This document shows positions 46,301-58,748 of a stretch of DNA of 64,000 nucleotides, piece by piece. Numbering within the stretch: position 1 is the stretch's first letter; the number at the start of each line of letters is the position of its first letter. Both the position numbers and the translations under genes were made by a program. The notes beneath the pieces were generated by a model. It did not search any database. It was given only the letters and a program-made list of their open reading frames with translations, and was not told the origin of the DNA. The stretch is from Niebla homalea (lineage: Eukaryota; Ascomycota; Lecanoromycetes; Lecanorales; Ramalinaceae), in assembly GCA_019925105.1 (NCBI GenBank), contig JAHGAU010000016.1:124001-188000 (forward strand), in the 5' to 3' direction.

Positions 46301-46379
46301 CTAACTAGCCGAATATTAAGGAACGCCGGAATTAACCTAGCTAGATCCGTAGTATAAATCAATCAATCAATTAATCAAA
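43340..46379 (+). mobile_element. LINE relic 1 (Tad1-like), 5'-truncated
   Basis: Heavily RIP-mutated. Plus translation at 43861 onward gives KKNKAPGPDRI, then KPYRLIVLLYIL, NYGLLPD and ALKGLIDGIY, the ordered reverse-transcriptase blocks of fungal non-LTR elements. The 3' part (45300-45740) matches LINE 2. The element ends at 46290-46379 with 'ccggaattaacctagctagatccgtagtataa' followed by an (atca)n tail. At about 45745-46000 a GC-richer segment, with ATG at 45747 (MATNKGNPEVQ, then YTWSFHN), interrupts similarity to LINE 2. It may be the start of another element's ORF1. Confidence 0.8.
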
Positions 46380-49310
46380 TAATAAACGGATAAATAACCT
46401 ATATTAATAAAAACGGCGACGACGTATACGGGTAATATAATAATAATAAGCCGGATAATATTAAATAAATAAAAAAATTAAGGTTAATAAAATACGTATA
46501 TTAAGGCGCATAAAACGTATAATAATAATACGGAGGTAATAAGTAAATAAGGGGGTAAAAAGGCCGGTACGGTATTAATAACGAAAAATACAGGCGGAAG
46601 GAAAGGGTATAAAGATTACAGTAAAGGTACCATTAAGGGTATATAAAGGGGAAGTAAGGTTAATAAGGAGGATAAAACCTTAAAGGATTAAAAATAAAAA
46701 GCGGAGATAATATATTGTCCGGTAAATAAAAGTAAAAAAGCAATAAAAGAAGTAATAAAAGCCTTAAAAGGACTCCTTATAATAGAATAGAAGGATATTA
46801 CGTTAAAAACTTAACCGAGACTATAAATTAAATTAAAAAACGTAAAAGACTTTTATATAAAAATAAGGATAAAATTAAGAGAAACGGAGCGGTTATAAAA
46901 CTCTTAAGGGGCAATAATAAAAACGTTAATAAAAGGTAAAAACGGCGGTTTAAAGTTAAGTATATAAGGTAAAAGTATAAAAACGGCGGCCCCTTAAGTA
47001 AAAGAAAACTAGGCAATAAAAGTAATAAAAAAAGTATCCGCGGCAGAAAATAAAGGGATAACGGAAAAGAAAATGGCCGTATTAAAAAAGAATAAAAATA
47101 ATAACGGTCCGCTTATTTAATAATAAAAAGAAGAACGTAATTACGGAAGTAAATTTATTATAATTAATAAAAACTTTTAAAATAATAACGGAATCGTTAA
47201 TAAAATAAATTATTACGATATATAAATTATAAAATAAAAATATTCTCCTTAATATAACGTCTTTAAAAATAAAAGAAAGCTTATAAAAGTTTAAGGCTTA
47301 AATTAATAAAAGAAAGTATAAATTAATTAAAGTTTTAAGGTAATCGTTTACTATTATAATAAATAAGATATACTTATTACGTTTTATAAAAGTTAAGAAA
47401 AAGGTTATATTAAAAAATATAAAAAAAGAGAATATAATTTTTTATTTAAAATTTAAGATTATTAACTATAAATTTCTTTTAATATTAAAAAAACGTAACT
47501 TTTTAAGATATATAAAGAGGTATTTTATTATTATATTAAGCGTAATATTAATAAAAATATATAATAACGTTTTAAATAAAAAGATTACCGAAAAGGGATT
47601 TCTTAAGATAACTTAACTATAAAATAAAACGGCAGATATTTATTAATATTTTAAGTATTAAGGTTATAAATATATTATTATAAAATACCTTAATATTATA
47701 AAATAGACGGTTTACGTTAAAGGTTATAATACCTATAAGTATATAAAGTTAATAATTAAAGGGCTTATAAAGGGTACGTTTAAATACATTATATATAATA
47801 AAGAAAAATATTTAATATAGGATTCTAAATATATTATAAGGGTTAAAGTAATTAAACGTAAAGAGACCCGGATAACCGTAAAAATCCAACGGTATAATAC
47901 GTATAAAATTAATTTAACGGGTTAATTTAAAAGTAACTTTAAAACGTAAACTTAATTAATTAAATAATAAAAAAATAAATAATAATAATAAATAAAATAA
48001 AAAAAAAAGGAAGCTTTTTATAATTTAAACCTTAAGGACTGGCCGTCTTATATTTTTAATAATAGCCGGAAAAATATTAAATTAAAAAACGTTTAACTTT
48101 AATAAAAAGTCCGTAATTTAAATAATATAAAAGAAAAGCCTTTATAAAGGTTAATATATAATATATTAACGCTTTTAAAAGTAATATAATATAACGTCCA
48201 TAACGAAAAATTAATATAATAATATTAATATTTAAATTTAAATTTTAAAAAGTTAAAAACGTTAACGTTATACTAATATAGGAATTATTATATAACTTAT
48301 ATATATATTTATTTATTAACTTAAAAGAAGGGTTTTATTTAATTTTAAGGGGGATAAAATAATGAGAATATATTTTTTTATAAATAAATAGCTTAACGTA
48401 AATAATTAAGATATTACTTATTATAATAGAAATCTTTATATATTCCGTATTATAAAAAAAGGGGACTTAAAAAGTAATTTTAATATTTATAATATATATA
48501 ACCCGCCGTTAATTAATAAGGAGGAACCTTTTATAATACCGCTATTTAAAAAGGTCTTAATTACCTTAAATGAATATATATTACTTAAAAACTTTAATAT
48601 ATATTATTATATATAGAATAAAGAAAAACGTATGATAAATTATATTAAATTAAATAATTTATTAATAATTACCGCTTAAATTAATTTCTTATTATTAATA
48701 TTATAAAAAACTATTATATAAAAAAGTTATAAATTTAAAATAATAATTAATTTAACCTTTAATACGGAAAAGGTTACCAGCGCGGTTATAATATATAAAC
48801 TATAAAAGGACTTAAAATATAACTTAAATTATATACCGATATAGATAACTTTAAACTAGACTATTAATACGACCTTATTATTACCGGCAAAAAGGGCGTA
48901 AAAAACGGTTAAGGAAATAAAGGTTTATATAAAAGCGGAGGAAACGGTAATATAGTTTACGGACCTCTTTTAACTGGATAATAAAGACCGGATCGATTTC
49001 TTTATAAAATAAATAATAAAGGTATTAAATAAGGTAATCGATGAAATAATCTTAATAGTGAAGCCTTCTTAAAAAGCTAAAACCTATTAAAATGAAAGGT
49101 ATATAACTATAACCGTAAAAACGAAAGGGCTAATTAAGTAGGCTTTTAAGTATAGGAATTAAAAGATACTTAATTAATTAAGGGTTACCCAAGAAAAAAA
49201 GGAAAAGATTATTAAGAAGATTAAGTAAATGTATTTTCGGTTCACGGTATATAACTTAATGGTTTTACTTCGTGGTATCTAGAAGTTAATAAAATATAAT
49301 AGGGAATAAA

Positions 49311-49477
49311 TGTTAGGATCTCAGCTGGAGCTGAGTCTCAGCCCTACCGGAGCGGAGCGGCTCTACCTTGTTCCGCTTGCTTGGCGCGCACCTTCATATA
49401 TGCAATACCTACATAGTTAGCTACTCAATAATCATATATATTACTTATTATATACCCTTTATACTGAGCACGCCACA
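49311..49477 (+). repeat. 5' LTR of element A
   Basis: Starts TG and ends CA. Contains 'gctggagctgagtctcagc', a short palindrome, and a GC-rich 'ggagcggagcggctc' block. Confidence 0.9.
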
Positions 49478-50877
49478 ATTTGGTAGTAATAGCATAAGAT
49501 CGTAACAGGTATTATTATGGTAGACGTATAGCCGTTATCACGAAGATCTCAGATTCAGACAACGCAGAAGACGTGTCAGGGACTCAGTAAGGGTAAGGGT
49601 GAATATGACTGAATTTCAACTATGAAGAGAAATCTATGGTACAGTATGCATGCATGCAAGTGTGCGGAGGGCATGCGCTAGGCTCGATTGGGCCTAGCGC
49701 ATTCACTGGGCTCTTGGCTATCAGCATCGCAGTCCTCACACCGTAACAAGACGCGATAAGCCCAGTGAACTCAACGAAAGTCTCGCTATTAATAACTTTA
49801 AAGTAATAGTATTATTATTATTAGTTCTATTATATCCAGTTAATAGATAAATAATTAATATAGTTTAATAAAGCCGAGATTAAATTCGTCCTTTTTAATA
49901 AGTTAGATAACGATATTATCAATATAATGATAATATTTATTTTTACCGATAAGTAATTTAAGCAATTCCTTAACCGGCTTATACTTAAATATATACCAGC
50001 AATCAAGAAGACCCTATAAATTAAATCTATATTTTATAAATATAACGTCTTCTCCTTTACCCGTTTACTTACTAACGATATCGACCTATAATACGTTAAT
50101 CAATGCCTTCAAAATAAGGCTTAAGGATAATATAAGTTACTTAATAAGATAATAAGAGCCGGTATTAATATCAGTATACGGCTTTGGATAAAAGAGCTCG
50201 AAAAGAGATTTTTATATATAGTAGGTAAAGCCTCTATAATACTCCAGTATAACACCCCGTAAGATACCGAAATGTCTTTATTTCCCTTATTGTAATCTCC
50301 TTAATAAATTTAACTGCAGACGGTGCAGTAATAAGTACCTAAGTTATAACGTATATTTATATTACTAAGATTTAAGGAAAAGGTAGACTATAAATATACC
50401 GGATTATATATTATACGTTATCTTAAAAAGCTTATCCACATTATTATTATAATATTACCATTATCCTTAGTAAGCTTAATATAGCTCCAGCATTAGGCCT
50501 TTTACTCTTATAATACTTACTTCTGGAGCAACTCACGCTTACCGGGCATTACTTTTTTACCCACACTACCTAGTCCACCGGGCTATAGACTCGACCTCGG
50601 CAATACCCCGGAGATCACGGTTTTAAGCGATTTAGAGCTTATAAAACCATGACTATAAACCGGGTACGTCCACGATAATTTTCCGGCTTATACTTTTCTC
50701 GATTTTTTAGCTTATACCTATCACTTTATATTAATACTTAATTATTACCTTACTAAATCACTTATACTCTTGCTCGGAGCTAAGATAAACATACTTAAAG
50801 CACCGGAGCTACTATATATATACTTTTATTGGTAAAATAGCCCTTAGGATAAGCGTATTTTTTTATTAATAGTAAAT

Positions 50878-51044
50878 TGTTAGGATCTTAGCTGGAGCTG
50901 AGTCTCAGCCCTATTGGAGCGGAGCGGCTCTACCTTGTTCCGCTTGCTTGACGCGCACCTTCATATATGTAACACCCATATAGTTAGCTACTCAACAATC
51001 ATACATATTACTTATTACACACCCTTTATACTGAGCACGCCATA
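50878..51044 (+). repeat. 3' LTR of element A
   Basis: Same length as the 5' LTR, with about a dozen transition differences from it, mostly C/T or G/A, consistent with RIP after insertion. Confidence 0.9.
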
Positions 51045-52331
51045 ATAAAGTAGGAAATTAAAATTTATCCTTAAATTCCCGCCTTTTAAGAGACCCGATA
51101 ATATATTAATTAATACCTTTAACGGTAAGATCGAGGCCCTTAAAGGAATATTTTTCCCCTTTTTATTAAAAGTTAACCTAAACGATATCAACGGTATTAC
51201 GTACCCCGACCCTATATTAATAGATAAGGTAATAATATGTATCCCAGAGGTCAATTTAAGCGTATATAAATTTCCACCAGGTATAAAAGAAACCGAGATT
51301 AAAGGGATTTAAAGAGTAAAAACTATAATAATTGCTTAATAAGTTATAATAAAGTAAAATAAGCGTTAACGGAAGTATAAAGACTTTATACTTTAAAATT
51401 GTCGTTACTTAATTCTTAACGATAAAAAGATTATTAATAAGTATCTTTATTATTATAGTATTATAAGGAAAAGTAATAACGTATTAACGATTTAACTTTA
51501 AACGGATAAAAACGGTTTAACTTATTTCCTATTTACCACGTATATTAAAAGTCGGATAAACGCCGGATATAAGTATAACTAAAGAAAATAGGATATTATA
51601 TATTTTTTTATTTTTTATTTTTTATTTACGGAAATTAAGTTAAAACTTATAATAAAAGCTAATATTTATAATTACCGTTAAATATTGTTCATAAAGTGAA
51701 GCATCCGGGTAACCGTTAAGTTTATAATATTTACCGGACTATTACTATAATTTAACTTCGTTATAAAGATAAATAAGGTTATTAAAGACCTTACGGAAAA
51801 GCCCGTTACCGGTTAAGGAAAAAAAAAGATATAGAAATTAATTATATTAATTATATAAACCGGAAAATATTTTTTATAGCCGTAAAAATATAATAATAAA
51901 TACTTATTGAAAATCTTTAATAAAGGTTACGGCGATAATAATATAAAAAACGTATATATTAAATACGTAAATATTAATAAGGATATTTAAAAATACTATA
52001 TAAAATTAAAATAATATAGATATATAAAGGAGCGGAAAAGTAATAAGTTTAAGGGTAACTTTTATAAGGATACGGTTATAATATTATGGATTTTCTTAAG
52101 GAAATTAAAATATAAGAACTATATAAATAAATTGTTATTTTCTAAATGGCCGTTAATATTCTCTACCTTAAAGGATAAAAGGTAAAAGCTTAATAAACGC
52201 CGGTTTTTACTTTAACGTTATAAGTATTAGGTTTTTACGGTTATTAATAAGGTTAAAAGGCCGCGTATTAAGGAACGCCGGAATTAGCTTAGCTAGATCC
52301 GTAATATAAATCAATTAATCAATTAATTAAT

Positions 52332-52948
52332 AATTATTATTAAATATTTAGCGGATTATTATTATAATTTAATTTTACTATAAAGATAAATAAGGTTATT
52401 AAAACCCTTATAAAGAAGGCTTATTACCGGTTAAGGAAGAAAAAGAAAAGCGGAAACCGGTTATATTAATTATATAAACCGGAAAATATCTTTTATAGTT
52501 ATAAAGATATAATAACGGACGCTTATTAAAGGTTTTTAAAAAAATGAATAGCGATAATAATATAAAAAAGTATATATTAAATACGTAACTATCGGTAAAA
52601 ACATTTAAAGGTATTACGTAAGGTTAATATAGTATAAATGTATAAAAAAGCGGAAAAATTATAAATTTAAAAATAATCTTTATAAGGATACGGTTATAAT
52701 ACTATAGGTTTTCTTAATAAAGTTAAGATATAAAAATATATAAATAAATTATTATTTTTTAAATAGCCGTTAATATCCTTTATTTTAAGGGATAAAGGGT
52801 AGAAATCTGGTAAATACCGGTTTTTATTTTAACGTTATAAGTATTAAGTTTTTGCGGTTACCAGCAAGGTTAAAAGGCCACGTATTAAGGAACACCGGAA
52901 TTAGCTTAGCTAGATCCGTAGTATAAATAACTCAATCAATCAATCAAA
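52332..52948 (+). mobile_element. LINE relic 3, 5'-truncated 3' end
   Basis: About 620 bp matching the 3' end of LINE 2 from about 51715, directly following LINE 2's tail in the same orientation and ending with its own 'gctagatccgtagtataa' plus (atca)n. Either a truncated insertion into the A/T tail of LINE 2 or a tandem duplication of the 3' end. Confidence 0.8.
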
Positions 52949-53471
52949 TTAAATTATAATTATTATATTATTTCTTATTACCGTAAGAGCTTTCTTTATT
53001 TTAGAAGTTACATAATACGTATATATAAACGTAAAAAATTTATTAAACGTTAATAACGTAAAGTCGTATTATACCGTAAGGGCCATTTATATAATTACCT
53101 TTATTATAATTAAGAAGCTTTATTATTTAATTTTATACTTAATCTTAATCGTTTATGTTTATTAATTAATATATTAATATTACTTAAAGGACGTATACCT
53201 TTTTCGTTAAGTTACTATATAAGGAGTATACTTTATATATATAAAGAACAATATTTAAAGCTTATTAATGAGTTTTTAAGATAAGATATTTACGTAATAA
53301 TACCAATGTTAAAAGCGAATATAAGTATATTCTTATAGTCTATTATCTTAATATTATTATTATAAAAACCGTTAATTTAAGCTCGTAAAGGTTTAAACGT
53401 TATAGGACGGAATAGCTTTTAATTAAAGCCGGAATATAACTTAATTAAGAAATAAATATTAAAATATTAAT
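52949..53471. other. AT-rich spacer between tail-to-tail LINEs
   Basis: RIP-type sequence with no gene. It separates LINE 3 (plus) from LINE 4 (minus). Confidence 0.5.
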
Positions 53472-56400
53472 TATTGATTGATTGATTGATTTATATTACG
53501 GATCTAGTTAAGTTAATTCCGGCGTCCCTTAATACGCGGCCTTTTGGCTTTATTAATAACCGTAAAACCTTAATACTTATAACGTTAAGGTAAAAACCGG
53601 CATTTATTAGGCCTTTACCCTTTATCCTTTGAAATAAAGGATATTAACGGCCTTTTAAAGAGTAATAATCTATTTTTATACTTTTTATATTCTAACTTTT
53701 TTAAGAAAATCTATAATATTACGATTGTATCCTTATAAGGGCTGCTTTTAAACTCATTATTTTTTTATTCCTTTATATATTTATATTACCTTAACCTTAC
53801 GTAATACCTTTAAATATCCTTATTAATACTTATATACTTAATATATATCCTTTTTATACTATTATTATCGTTAATTCCTTTAAGGACTTTTAATAAGTAT
53901 TTATTATTATATTTTTACGGTTATAAAAGATATTTTCCGGTTTATATAATTAACGTAATTAGTTTCCGTTTCTCCTTTTTTTCTTTAACCGGTAATAAAC
54001 TTTTTTTATAAGGTTTTTAATAACCTTATTTATCTTTATAATAAGGCTGAATTATAATAATAATCCGGTCAATATTATAAATTTAACGGCTACCCGGATA
54101 TTTCGCTTTATAAATAATATTTAATAATAATTATAAGTATTAACTTTTATGACGAATTTTAATTTAATCTTTATAAATAAAGAATAAAAAATAAGGACGT
54201 ATATAGCGTTTTATTTCCTTTATTTATATTTATATCCGGCGTTTATTTAACTTTTAATATATATAATAAATAAGAAATAAGTTAAATTATTTTTATTTAT
54301 CCGGAGTTAAATTATTAATACGTTATTACCCTTCCTTATAATATTATAACGGCGGAGATATTTATTAATAATCTTTTTATTATTAAGAATTAAATAATAA
54401 TAATTTTAAAATATAAAGTCTTTATATTTCCGTTAACGTTCGGTTTACTTTATTATAATTTATAAAGTAATTATTATAATTTTTATTCTTTAAATCTTTT
54501 TAATCTTAATTTTTTTTATACCTGGTAGGAATTTATACCGTTTAAGTTAACCTCCGGAATACCGGTAAGGTTAACTTTTTCTCTAACTTATTCTTACTTT
54601 ATTTTAATAAAAAAAGATAAGTATTTTTAATTTATTTTTTTTAACTTAAGGCTTATTAAAATTCTAATGGATCCGTCCATTTCTTATTATCGTAATTAAA
54701 TATATATATTTCTTTAACCTTATTTAAGCGATTATTTAATTTAATAAAACTTTAATTAATAATATAAAAACCTTAAACTTTAATATTAAAATAAAGATTA
54801 CTTTGTAAATATTATTAATTACTTTTAAATATTAATCTTAAACTTTCTATAATATTTAAATAAATTCTTTTTTATATTTTAGAGTACCCTTAAGTATATA
54901 TTAAATAACCGTAATACATATTATAATTAACTTTATTAGAACTTAATAAATAGTCTGGCCCTTTTATAACGTAACCCCCTATATTAATACGGCGAGATAA
55001 ATAAGGCTTTTTTCTTATAAAGTTATTTTCTTTTAGATTTTTTTTATATAATCCTTTTAATTAAGCTTTTTATTTATTTAGAAATTAAGAACTTTAATAT
55101 TAATATTTAGCTTTATTATAACTTTACTTAAGTTTATTATAATTATTATATTATATAGCTTTAAACTCTTAATTATAGAAAAAAATTTATATTTATATAA
55201 TATAAATTAAGCCCCGTAAATTCTTTTCTATTAAAGCTAAACTTTATAAACTTATTTTAATTTTAAATAGTTTATACGTATAAAGATATTATAAATTAAA
55301 AAATAAATATTATTAATAAAGTTTTTAACTTAAATCTTTTATTTTAATTTAATAAGTTCCTTAATTAATAAACCGTTAAAGAATAAAAATAATATAAAAG
55401 AAATAAACGATCTTTAAGGAATCTTTATTATAACGGACTTTATTAAATTTATTTTTTATTTTAAATTAATTAATATAGCTTAATCGCTTAAGAAATTTTT
55501 CATTTATTTAATTAAAAAGGATAATATCCTTTTTTTTTAAGTTATATAATAATTTTTAATAATTTATTTTATTAAAGGTACTTATAATATCAAAAAAAAA
55601 AGACTTATAATATATTTCTTCCCGTAACCTTATATTATATATATACCGTTAATTAATCCTTTAAGGGCTATTTTTATTAATTAACCTCTTTTTATTTTTA
55701 TTTATTAATTAGGGAGAAGTCCGTAATTCTTTATATAGTTATTAAAGATTTTTATTATTACCGTTTTTAAGGCCTTTTTTAACGTATAAAGGAGTATAAT
55801 AAGTTTATAAGACTTTATTTTAAAGTAATCCGGCTTAATAAATTTCTTAAAGATAATTATTTTCGTTTTTTTAAACTTACGTAAATAATAACTAATATCA
55901 AGGTATACTTAAAAAAAATAAGTAAAGACTTTCTTAAACGGTAAAATTATTATTAATAAAAATTTATTAAGAATTTTATTTAGTTTTAAGGCTTTATCCT
56001 TCTTTAATTTATTAATTACCTTAATTACTATATCTTATATTATTACCTTATTTATTAATATAAGGTCGGGATACGTAACGTTATTAATATTATTTAAGTT
56101 AACTTTTAATAAAAAAGGGAAAAATATTTTTTAAAAATTTCGATTTTACCGTTAAAGGTATTAATTAATATATTATTAGGTTTTTTAAGGGGCGGGAATT
56201 TAAGGATAAACTTTAATTTCTTACTCCGTTCTTTATTATACTTTATTAACTTTTAAATATTATAAAATAAAACCGTTAAGTTATATACCGTAAATTAAAA
56301 GTATATTTATTTAATTTTCTTAATAATTTTTTCCTTTTCCTTTTAAATAACTTTTAATTAATTAAATATTTCTTAATTCCTATACTTAAAAGTTTATTTA

Positions 56401-56836
56401 ATTAGCCTTTTTATTTTTACGGTTATAATCGTATACTTTTTATTTTAATAGGTTTTAACTCTTTAAAAGGGTTTTATTAACGGGATTATCTTATTAATTA
56501 TTTTATTTAATACCTTTATTATTTACTTTATAAAGAAATCGATCTATATCAGCAAATCTGCGACCTGCTCGGAGCGAGTGAATAAAAAAAAATGGATTTA
56601 TTTACTTAGACCGCTCGTGAGTTACTCACAAGTATCCAAGGAAACTTACAAGCGCTCCGAGCGGTCTTAAGCGGGTAAAAAAAAATTAAAAATAAAAACA
56701 TTTAAAACGGTAAAATAATGATTTTTATTTTTAATAATTTTTTTTATTAAGCTTTCTTGGCAACGGGTATACCCGTAACCCCCCCTATAAGCCGTAATAT
56801 TCAACGTTTTTTAAAATTAATTATAGATTTAGGTTT

Positions 56837-56998
56837 TATCACGAGAAATGCGGTATGCATAAAGTGAGTGGGTATAATATGTATGATGAGTAGCTATCTA
56901 GCTATAAAGGTGGGAAATATAAGTATACGCGCCAAGCATACGGAAGAAGGTAAGGCCGCTCCGTGCCAAGGAATCCTCCCATGATCCATACCGTAATA
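56837..56998 (-). repeat. 3' LTR of element B
   Basis: Left copy on the plus axis; differs from the right copy by scattered transitions. Confidence 0.88.
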
Positions 56999-58586
56999 AT
57001 ATGCTTATAAAAAAGAGAAAAAAGCGACGTTTACGTCGTATTATATCCACCATAAAATACTATAGATGTTAATATACTCGGTAATGAAGGTGACCGAGGG
57101 GAAGCTCTAAATATATGGATTATGTCGATTAAATGTATAATTATTAAGAAATAAAGGCCGGTAAGATCATATATTGAAAAAACCGAAAACCGAAAAAGGG
57201 TATAAACCGAGCAATTCTCGTAATCTACCCGGGAAATAATTATGGATTTAAGGATTGCGATTAAGCTGAATCGCTTAAAAACGTAATCTCCGAGGTATTA
57301 CCGTAATTATATCTTACTTAATAGTTACGTAATATCACCGAGTCGTAATATACTTAGTCTTTACTTTTAAACCCGCAATTAACTTTATAATACTTAATAA
57401 TATTTAAAAGCCAGGCATACTTAAAGTTAACGATTCCGATATAATAATCGGTATAAATAACTCTATCGATAGCTTTACCGTTTTTAAGCTCGTATTTAAA
57501 ACCGCTTTAAGCCATAACGAAGCGTAATAAACGGTAAAATAGGTAATCGTTACTAAAAGTATATTATTTCTAATAAAAAGGTATAGGCTTATCTTTAAGG
57601 TATTTTATTTTACTCTTATAATATTTCTTCTATTTTTATTTACCGTATTTATAGGTATTTTAATTAAGGGCTCTTTCTTTAATACTACGGGAGCAATTTA
57701 TACTAAAGGTAACTTTTAAGGTAAAGGCGATTTAACTAATAAAGATAAATTTAAGGGTAGTATACTTAATTTAAGTATAAGTTTATTAAGGAGGTCTTTA
57801 AGTATTATAGGTGGTAGCACCTTTAATAGTAACACTTTAAAGGAGGGTATTAATTTTAATGAAGTAAGAGATTTAAGAGGTATAAATCTTATGTAAAGGT
57901 CGTGGATAGTAAGGTAGGATTTAGGTGAAAAGCAGGTGATTTGTGATAAGCTTGCTGATAAGGGTATTGGTGATAAAGTCCTGGATCTTATAGGTAAGGT
58001 TTAAGGTATAAATAATCTAATCGATTTAAGAGCTAAAGAGTGTAATAGTAACGAGTATAAAGCTAAGGCCGAACTCGATAAAGCTCGTAATGAAGGTATT
58101 ATCGGTTTAATAAGTATCCTACTGAAAGGATCCGCTTTAATAATAAGGGATTAAGTAGATAAGCTATAACGTAGCTACCTTGACTTAAGGCAGTAAAGGT
58201 TATACTCAATCTGCAGTAACAGCTAGATACTAGCTGTTAGCAGCTAGCGCCATCTCTGCGCCGGCGCCACAGTAATGCGCCATACTGCTGCGCCAAGGTA
58301 GGCCGTTAGGCCTTGGCAAAGGGCCTTGGTAAAGGGCCTTGGTATACGTTATTTATAAGCCGTAGCTTAATAGGCGTAAAGCGGGGTAATTATTACCTTT
58401 ACCTTAAGTAAAGGTTATGCCCCAGTTCTTTCTAAATTCCTTAAGAATTAATCTTATTATTAATTTACTTATTAAAGTAATACTTAAGTATTTAAACCGT
58501 AACGTTATGTTTTCTACACCCACCTTTATTAGTCCCGCCGGCGTGCCGCCAGCGGAGTCAGTCTAATACTAGCTATTGCTACTATT

Positions 58587-58748
58587 TATTACGAGAAATA
58601 CGGTATATATAAAGTGAGTAAGTGTAATATATATAATAAGTAACTATCTAGTTATGAAGGTAGGAAATATAAGTATGCGCGCTAAGCATACGGAAGAAGG
58701 TAAGGCCGCTCCGTGCCAAGGAATCCTCCCATGATCCATACCGTGACA
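58587..58748 (-). repeat. 5' LTR of element B
   Basis: Followed on minus by 'agtagcaatagctag', a primer-site-like sequence similar to the one after the 5' LTR of element A. Confidence 0.88.

Larger units (their letters stand above)
49311..51044 (+). mobile_element. Short LTR retrotransposon A (Copia-like, non-autonomous) inserted in LINE 2
   Basis: Direct repeats 49311-49477 and 50878-51044 (167 bp each) start 'tgttaggatct' and end 'gagcacgccaca'/'gagcacgccata'. A 5-bp target duplication ATAAA is exact (49306-49310 and 51045-51049). Sequence after the 5' LTR ('atttggtagtaatagca') resembles an initiator-tRNA-type primer site. The ~1.4-kb interior is partly RIP-mutated (49.78-50.87 kb), with no readable pol, so it is too short to be autonomous. 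The LTRs themselves show little RIP. Confidence 0.9.
46380..52331 (+). mobile_element. LINE relic 2 (Tad1-like), near full length but lacking the reverse transcriptase
   Basis: ORF1: at about 47635-47790 the text YFKY-GYKYIIIKYLN, then YVKGYNTYKYIK has zinc-knuckle spacing with Cys and His turned into Tyr, a RIP hallmark. A degraded endonuclease-like region follows (48.0-49.2 kb). An LTR element interrupts at 49311-51044. The LINE resumes for 51050-51245 and then jumps to the sequence that in LINE 1 lies after the reverse transcriptase, so ~1.5 kb of RT is deleted. It ends with 'gctagatccgtaatataa' and an (atca)n-like tail at 52331. Confidence 0.75.
56837..58748 (-). mobile_element. Short LTR retrotransposon B (Copia-like, non-autonomous)
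   Basis: Direct repeats 56837-56998 and 58587-58748 (162 bp each) with an exact 5-bp target duplication GGTTT (56832-56836 and 58749-58753). Read on minus the LTR begins 'tgtcacggtatggatcat', and its 'ggagcggcc', 'gcttggcgcg' and 'tagctactca' blocks resemble the LTR of element A, so the two are related families. One LTR edge shows TGTCAC turned to TATTAC, a RIP-type change. The ~1.6-kb interior has a GC-normal part (57.64-58.33 kb) but no pol frame. Confidence 0.88.

Noticed and set aside
46147..47016. Minus-strand Leu/Phe-rich frames
   Set aside because: Antisense to LINE 1/2 relics and AT-driven.
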